Made by a program: the position numbers and the translations under genes
DNA from: CAUPWF01 sp036656615
Lineage (GTDB): Bacteria > Bacillota > Clostridia > Lachnospirales > Lachnospiraceae
Length of the DNA stretch: 64,000 nucleotides
Direction: 5' to 3'
Assembly (NCBI GenBank): GCA_036656615.1
Contig: JAVXHY010000001.1
Location: 303,412 to 367,411, forward strand
Part shown: positions 62,786 to 64,000 of the stretch, one piece after another
Layout: every line of letters starts with the position of its first letter
How positions within the stretch are numbered: position 1 is the first letter of the stretch
The notes under the pieces: generated by a model
Databases searched by the model: none
What the model saw: the letters and a program-made list of their open reading frames with translations, nothing else
Told to the model about the DNA's origin: nothing

Positions 62786-62916
62786 ATCACATCACCAATC
62801 TTTACATCTAATACAGTAGATATTCTGTTCCCTGTACCAAGTAAATAATTTTCAAATACCCACATTCCATACAATAATACAGAAATGCCCTTAATGACCT
62901 CAAATAAGAGTTTCAT
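62782..62916 (-). CDS. 44-aa phage-region membrane protein
   Basis: ATG at 62916 and stop overlapping the next ATG (ATGA at 62782-62785). The product has one hydrophobic segment at about residues 3-24 (LLFEVIKGISVLLYGMWVF). Its start also overlaps the integrase fragment stop. Such small membrane proteins occur among phage genes, but no function is assigned. Confidence 0.5.
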   Translation of the reverse strand: MKLLFEVIKGISVLLYGMWVFENYLLGTGNRISTVLDVKIGDVI

Positions 62917-63155
62917 GTTATCTCATTGATATTTCCCTTATCTCTAAGCCAAAGGATATAATTATCCATTATATCAATCGTCACAGCATCAATCATTGTA
63001 TCCTTATTAGCAAATTCATAAAAGTGTACCAATTTTCCCTTGTAAGATTTAATGGAGTTTTCTGTTAGATTCTTAACTCTGCATTTACGAACAAATAGTT
63101 GAAATGCATCATCAATAGTAAGATTTGTTTTCTTTGACATTTTGATTTTTTCCAT
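62913..63155 (-). pseudogene. Tyrosine recombinase (integrase), N-terminal fragment
   Basis: 80 aa from the ATG at 63155 behind GCGAGG. MSKKTNLTIDDAFQLFVRKCRVKNLTENSIKSYKGKLVHFYEF and ILWLRDKGNINEIT match the N-terminal SAM-like core-binding domain of phage/ICE integrases. The frame ends before the catalytic domain. Its place 80 bases from the tRNA-Leu gene fits an element that once integrated at a tRNA. Confidence 0.75.
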
Positions 63156-63233
63156 AGTCATTACCTCGCTTTCAGTGAATAGAACCCACAAGTTTCTGCT
63201 AAGTAATCCTACGAATAATTTTAGGTATGAAAA

Positions 63234-63268
63234 AAGGAACTTACCACGAATAATGTAGTAAATTCCTT
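63234..63268 (-). terminator. Terminator of the tRNA operon
   Basis: Arms 63234-63244 and 63258-63268 pair over 11 bases (one G-U in the minus-strand RNA), followed by TTTTTT. It lies 5 bases past the 3' end of tRNA-Leu. Confidence 0.85.
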
Positions 63269-63273
63269 AGTAA

Positions 63274-63359
63274 TGCCGGCGACCGGAATCGAACCGGTAC
63301 GGGAAGTTAATCCCACAGGATTTTAAGTCCTGGGCGTCTGCCAGTTCCGCCACGCCGGC
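63274..63359 (-). tRNA. tRNA-Leu (UAA)
   Basis: 86 bases with the long variable arm of a class II tRNA. Acceptor GCCGGCG, anticodon loop CTTAAAA (anticodon UAA), T-loop GTTCGATTC. Last tRNA of the operon. Confidence 0.96.
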
Positions 63360-63383
63360 ATTTGTCATAATTAATATGACGAG

Positions 63384-63456
63384 TGGGACCTATAGGGCTC
63401 GAACCTATGACCCTCTGCTTGTAAGGCAGATGCTCTCCCAGCTGAGCTAAGATCCC
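63384..63456 (-). tRNA. tRNA-Val (UAC)
   Basis: 73 bases; acceptor GGGATCT/GGTCCC with wobble pairs, anticodon loop CTTACAA (UAC), discriminator A. The A discriminator agrees with the UGGU bulge of the valS T-box. Confidence 0.96.
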
Positions 63457-63549
63457 TGAGATATTGAATTACATATTGAAGTCTTTCTTCTCTATGTCTA
63501 AATAAATTATACATTACATTCAACTAAATACATCAAATTCTAATGTAAA

Positions 63550-63623
63550 CGACCCGGAAGGGACTCGAACCCTCGACCTCCGCCGTGACAGGGCGGCGCT
63601 CTAACCAACTGAGCCACCAGGCC
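63550..63623 (-). tRNA. tRNA-Asp (GUC)
   Basis: 74 bases; anticodon loop CTGTCAC (GUC), discriminator G as usual for tRNA-Asp, D-arm GGCTCAGTTGG. Confidence 0.96.
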
Positions 63624-63647
63624 TTGCTATACTTCATAATTTTTTAA

Positions 63648-63721
63648 TGGACCTTCGGGGACTCGAACCCAGGACCGATCGGTTATGAGCCGATTGCTCT
63701 AACCAACTGAGCTAAAGGTCC
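63648..63721 (-). tRNA. tRNA-Met (CAU), elongator
   Basis: 74 bases; anticodon loop CTCATAA (CAU). The acceptor GGACCTT and the paired first position exclude an initiator tRNA; the body resembles elongator tRNA-Met more than tRNA-Ile2, though the latter cannot be fully excluded. Confidence 0.9.
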
Positions 63722-63770
63722 AAATTAAATGATACTTTGATGCCGATTAAACTTATCTTTTCAAAGTCAA

Positions 63771-63843
63771 AGCCGACAATCGGACTTGAACCGATAACCT
63801 GCTGATTACAAATCAGCTGCTCTGCCAATTGAGCCATGTCGGC
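63771..63843 (-). tRNA. tRNA-Thr (UGU)
   Basis: 73 bases; acceptor GCCGACA/TGTCGGC, anticodon loop TTTGTAA (UGU), discriminator U. Confidence 0.96.
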
Positions 63844-63865
63844 AAATATCTCATACCATTTTAAA

Positions 63866-63937
63866 TGACTCCTACGGGAATTGAACCCGTGTTACCGCCG
63901 TGAAAGGGCGATGTCTTAACCGCTTGACCAAGGAGCC
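63866..63937 (-). tRNA. tRNA-Glu (UUC)
   Basis: 72 bases; acceptor GGCTCCT/AGGAGTC, anticodon loop CTTTCAC (UUC), D-arm GGTCAAGCGG typical of tRNA-Glu. Confidence 0.96.
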
Positions 63938-63954
63938 TCGTTAGTAAAACTCAA

Positions 63955-64000
63955 CTCCCCAAGTTGGACTCGAACCAACGACAACTCGGTTAACAGCCGA
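63955..64000 (-). tRNA. tRNA-Asn (GUU), partial at window edge
   Basis: The 3' part is present: anticodon loop CTGTTAA (GUU), T-arm GGTTCGAGTCC, acceptor 3' strand TTGGGGA and discriminator G. The 5' part is beyond base 64000. Confidence 0.88.

Noticed and set aside
62913..63191. A full-length integrase
   Set aside because: Only the core-binding domain is present; no catalytic R-H-R-Y motifs follow in any frame.
61000..63380. Attachment-site duplication of a tRNA 3' end for the phage remnant
   Set aside because: No second copy of the tRNA-Leu 3' end was found in the gap or at the far side of the remnant.
63648..63721. CAU tRNA as tRNA-Ile2 or initiator tRNA-Met
   Set aside because: The acceptor first pair is formed, excluding the initiator; the body looks like elongator Met. 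Ile2 remains a small possibility.
1..64000. CRISPR arrays, transposases and rRNA genes
   Set aside because: No regularly spaced repeats, insertion-sequence ends, transposase motifs or rRNA sequence were seen.

Overview
The window is 64 kb of low-GC chromosome from an anaerobic, endospore-forming Firmicute. Gene content (the spoIIA and spoVA operons, rubrerythrin, a PPi-type phosphofructokinase, split transketolase, a Csp-like subtilase, many ABC importers) points to a Clostridia member of the Lachnospiraceae type. This assignment is inference from gene content; there is no rRNA gene in the window. Most genes lie on the minus strand, with good Shine-Dalgarno (SD) sites and many ATGA or TAATG overlaps.

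Layout. 1-5.4 kb: P-loop kinase plus ECF S-component, rpiB, split transketolase, malic enzyme, and a small conserved-looking protein. 5.4-11 kb: a three-gene MacB-like exporter with a CARDB-type extracytoplasmic subunit, and a Na/phosphate symporter. 10.9-15.6 kb: the forespore block spoIIAA-spoIIAB-sigF, then a 56-aa single-span membrane ORF and spoVAA-AB-AC-AD-AE behind a sigma-G-type promoter. 15.7-23.6 kb: TPR membrane protein, a 44-aa ORF, folC, an LtaS-like sulfatase-fold enzyme, and valS behind an odd, short T-box leader. 23.6-34.6 kb: cell-wall hydrolases, asparaginase, a Mesh1-like HD hydrolase, isochorismatase-like protein, exoIII, nrdR, LysM lysozyme, a YlmC/YmxH protein, NatAB-like ABC exporter, YbaK-like deacylase, dapB, arcC and a TudS-related protein. 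34.6-38.3 kb: NAD biosynthesis (nadA-nadB-nadC-nadM-like). 38.5-44.7 kb: cytidylate-kinase-like protein, a complete branched-chain amino-acid ABC importer (livK-H-M-G-F), and tmk. 44.8-52 kb: rhodanese, a TVP38-like membrane protein, two glycolipid-type glycosyltransferases, a two-component system, and PPi-PFK. 52-60.6 kb: GT2, rubrerythrin coupled to a Csp-like protease, tRNA-Arg, membrane proteins, a Cache-PAS-GGDEF cyclase, and two tandem Cys-rich paralogues. 61.2-63.2 kb: debris of a tailed-phage prophage or similar element. 63.2-64 kb: a seven-tRNA operon (Asn-Glu-Thr-Met-Asp-Val-Leu) whose first gene is cut by the window edge.

How genes may work together. The sporulation genes form one SpoIIA-SigF-SpoVA unit with a second internal forespore promoter. 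The Csp-like protease, Cys-rich proteins (sigma-K-like promoter), YlmC/YmxH protein and wall hydrolases could add spore functions. The two glycosyltransferases and the LtaS-like enzyme together suggest glycolipid-anchored polymer synthesis.

The signals most worth a second look are: a perfect 20-bp inverted repeat that buries the rubrerythrin start codon; the 56-aa ORF heading the sigma-G transcription unit; the valS T-box that seems to lack Stem I; the tandem Cys-rich proteins; and an inverted repeat around the livK promoter. Start codons were moved from the longest frame wherever an SD site argued for a shorter form. All promoters and hairpins were read by eye.
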